Origin: Ruminococcus flavefaciens
Lineage (GTDB): Bacteria; Bacillota; Clostridia; Oscillospirales; Ruminococcaceae
Direction: 5' to 3'
NCBI GenBank assembly: GCA_023667045.1
Contig: JAMPAU010000005.1
Coordinates: forward strand, 1 to 64,000
Length of the DNA: 64,000 nucleotides
The position numbers and the translations under genes are program-made. Below are positions 62,901 to 64,000 of this stretch, piece after piece; the first letter of the stretch is position 1, and every line of letters starts with the position of its first letter. The notes beneath the pieces were generated by a model, which worked only from the letters and a program-made list of their open reading frames with translations, had not been told where the DNA came from and ran no database searches.

Positions 62901-64000
62901 CGTCAAAAGGCGGGTTTGTTACCTGTGCGAAAAGCTGTCTGAAATAATTAAAGAGGGGTATGTTTTCGCTGTCAAGAGGCGGTAACGGCACGTCTGAACC
63001 CATAGAGGCGATAGGCTCTGAACCTGTCTCAGCCATAGGCAGAATGCTTGTTCTGATATTCTCGTATGAGTAGCCGAAAGCCTTCTGGAGCTTTATAAGT
63101 TCGTCGTGGGTGTATGTGCGGACGTTCTTGTTAGGTATATGTAAATCGTGAAGACGTACAAGATTTGAATCGAGCCATTCGCCGTAGGGCTGTTTGGAAG
63201 CATAGAAACTCTTTATCTCGTTGTCATCAATAAGTCTGCCCTGTTTTGTGTCGGCGAGGAGCATTTTTCCGGGACGAAGACGGTCTTTCTTTATGATTTT
63301 TTCCGGCGGAATGTCTATACAGCCTGTTTCAGATGAGAGAATAAGGAATCCGTCGTTTGTGATGACATATCTTGACGGACGGAGACCGTTTCTGTCGAGT
63401 ACAGCACCCATAATATCGCCGTCTGAAAAGAGTATAGAGGCAGGACCGTCCCATGGTTCCATCATGGTGGCATAGTACTGGTAAAAATCATACTTTTCCT
63501 TTGAGATAGTGCGGTTGTTTTTCCAAGGCTCTGGAATTGTTATCATCACAGCAAGCGGTAAGGGCATACCGGACATTACCATAAATTCAAGGGCATTGTC
63601 AAGCCTTGCTGAATCCGAACCCTCAATATTGATAGCCGGAAGTATCTTGTGCATATCTTCTCTGAGTGCCTCGCATGACATAGTTTCCTCACGTGCAAGC
63701 ATTTTGTCGGCGTTGCCGGTGATAGTATTTATTTCGCCGTTATGGACGATAAAGCGGTTTGGGTGGGCTTTCTGCCATGACGGATTTGTATTGGTGGAAA
63801 AACGTGAGTGTACCATTGCTATAGCTGATGTGAATTTATCGTCCTGCAAATCACAGTAGAACTTTCTTAACTCGTCAACAAGGAACATACCTTTATATAC
63901 AATAGTACGGCTTGAAAGAGATACTACATACGTATTCTCATTGGACTGCTCAAAGATACGTCTTGCAACAAAAAGTTTCCTGTCAAAGTCAAGACCCTTT
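59953..64000 (-). CDS. gltB: Glutamate synthase, large subunit (5' end outside window)
   Basis: At least 1348 residues lie in the window. The open frame continues to the edge (GLDFDRKLFVARRIFEQSN, then TYVVSLSSRTIVYKGMF), so the true start and the amidotransferase Cys are beyond 64000. Domains in order: rest of the class II amidotransferase, central domain, FMN-binding synthase domain with GEGGESPERL, AKPGEGGHLP and SGYDGGTGAAP, the Fe-S cysteines in CNLDTCPMGIATQ, and the C-terminal GXGXG beta-helix with repeated GG motifs. It makes two glutamate from glutamine and 2-oxoglutarate. An ATG at 63888 is internal. Confidence 0.96.
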   Translation of the reverse strand, partial: KGLDFDRKLFVARRIFEQSNENTYVVSLSSRTIVYKGMFLVDELRKFYCDLQDDKFTSAIAMVHSRFSTNTNPSWQKAHPNRFIVHNGEINTITGNADKMLAREETMSCEALREDMHKILPAINIEGSDSARLDNALEFMVMSGMPLPLAVMITIPEPWKNNRTISKEKYDFYQYYATMMEPWDGPASILFSDGDIMGAVLDRNGLRPSRYVITNDGFLILSSETGCIDIPPEKIIKKDRLRPGKMLLADTKQGRLIDDNEIKSFYASKQPYGEWLDSNLVRLHDLHIPNKNVRTYTHDELIKLQKAFGYSYENIRTSILPMAETGSEPIASMGSDVPLPPLDSENIPLFNYFRQLFAQVTNPPFDAIREEIVTDTSVYIGEDGNILEEKPENCHVLKIENPILTSTDMLKIKNMKVKGLKTAVIPITYYMGTPLERAIERLFIEADKAYRDGANILILSDRDVDEYHTPIPSLLAVSALQQHLVSTKKRTAVAMILESAEPREVHHFATLLGYGACAVNPYLAQETIRDLINTNMLDKDFYAAETDYNNAVLHGIVKIASKMGISTIQSYQGSKLFEAVGISHEVTEKYFKGTVSRIGGITLDDISSQTESLHNKAFDPLGLSVNSSLESAGSHKLRSGKSDHLYTPETIHLLQEATRTGNYQTFKEYSDCINREDNNLTLRSLLDFNFDENGGIPIDEVESVESICHRFKTGAMSYGSISQEAHECMAVAMNRIGGKSNSGEGGESPERLKSDRCSAIKQVASGRFGVTSEYLVSAKEIQIKMAQGAKPGEGGHLPSGKVYPWIAKTRHSTAGVGLISPPPHHDIYSIEDLAQLIYDLKNANENARISVKLVSEAGVGTVAAGVAKAGAQVILISGYDGGTGAAPKSSIYNAGLPWELGLAEAHQTLIMNGLRSRVVIETDGKLMTGRDVLVACLLGAEEFGFATAPLVTMGCVMMRVCNLDTCPMGIATQNPELRKRFQGKPEYIVNFMHFVAQELREYMAKLGIRTVDELVGRTDLLRQKDIPDGQKIDFSNILCNVHNGEKQSFSPSDIYDFKLNETVDKKVIMKKLGSALKNKTKKSIDIDVINTDRALGTLFGAEITRRYGDNALDDDTFTIKCHGSGGQSFGAFIPKGLTLELHGDSNDYFGKGLSGGKLILCPPEKAGFKAEENIIAGNVALYGATSGKAFINGIAGERFCVRNSGAVAVCEGVGDHGCEYMTGGRAVILGKTGKNFGAGMSGGIAYVLDEDRDLYMKLNKSLVSLETVTEKYDIIELRNMIEEHFKATGSEKAKRILENFSEYIPSFKKIIPHDYAKIKSATIALEEKGMSSEQAEIEAFYLITNKEA

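Overview
The window looks like chromosomal DNA from a low-to-moderate GC Firmicute of the Clostridia, most likely a Ruminococcus-type member of the Oscillospiraceae/Ruminococcaceae. The reasons are the HprK, WhiA, RapZ, RNase J, GdpP, PurF and class A RNase P RNA set, the rpsO-pnp and rplI-dnaB neighbourhoods, sigma-A promoters with 17-base spacers, and frequent TTG/GTG starts after strong Shine-Dalgarno sites. The species is inferred, not shown.

Layout. 1-340 is repeat-bearing intergenic DNA. 341-3969 (minus) holds rpsO, a small anchored extracytoplasmic protein, pnp and a small membrane protein, with a probable miniature inverted-repeat element at 2830-3048. 4158-8142 (plus) runs rpe, then an unusual three-gene set resembling RnfD, RnfE and RnfA without RnfB, RnfC or RnfG, then a DUF4015-type protein. 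8186-16846 (plus) carries hprK, murB, rapZ, whiA, dnaE and pfkA. 16895-18268 (minus) holds an S1-domain protein and a small unknown. 18410-22709 (plus) has a DUF951 gene, prfA, a tsaC/Sua5-type gene, coaE and an M18 aminopeptidase.

22737-25996 (minus) is one transcription unit of eight small genes. Several resemble immunity proteins of polymorphic or contact-dependent toxins (Imm1-like, CdiI-like). Two of the eight carry apparent one-base frameshifts. 26085-31858 (minus) is a MoxR ATPase / DUF58 / transglutaminase operon with two extra genes. 31928-40862 (minus) is an rnj-gdpP-rplI-dnaB-tilS-ftsH operon behind a near-consensus promoter. 41205-42308 encodes a phosphohexomutase-like protein that has lost its catalytic serine and most of its metal-binding loop. 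An AGCS symporter, a YdbS/YdbT-like pair, a CapA-like lipoprotein and a zinc-ribbon membrane protein follow.

47322-47727 is RNase P RNA with a clear promoter and terminator. 47760-48971 is a gene-poor graveyard with a fragment resembling the C-terminus of phage or plasmid primases, direct repeats, and a family of GGTGACGGAT hairpins also present at the very start of the window. 48972-50890 holds a small membrane protein, an OGG1-like glycosylase and a small alarmone synthetase. 50914-53522 is a metal ABC transporter operon with a strong Fur-type box. 53542 to the end (minus) is a glutamine-centred operon: gltB (cut by the window edge), gltD, a divergent glutamine synthetase, an ANTAR regulator whose receiver lacks the phosphorylation residues, purF and asnB.

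The best candidates for something new are the cysteine-depleted Rnf-like trio, the orphan immunity-like array with frameshifts, the glutamine operon with its own ANTAR regulator and divergent synthetase, the degenerate phosphohexomutase, and the hairpin repeats beside the primase relic. No tRNA and no CRISPR array was seen.
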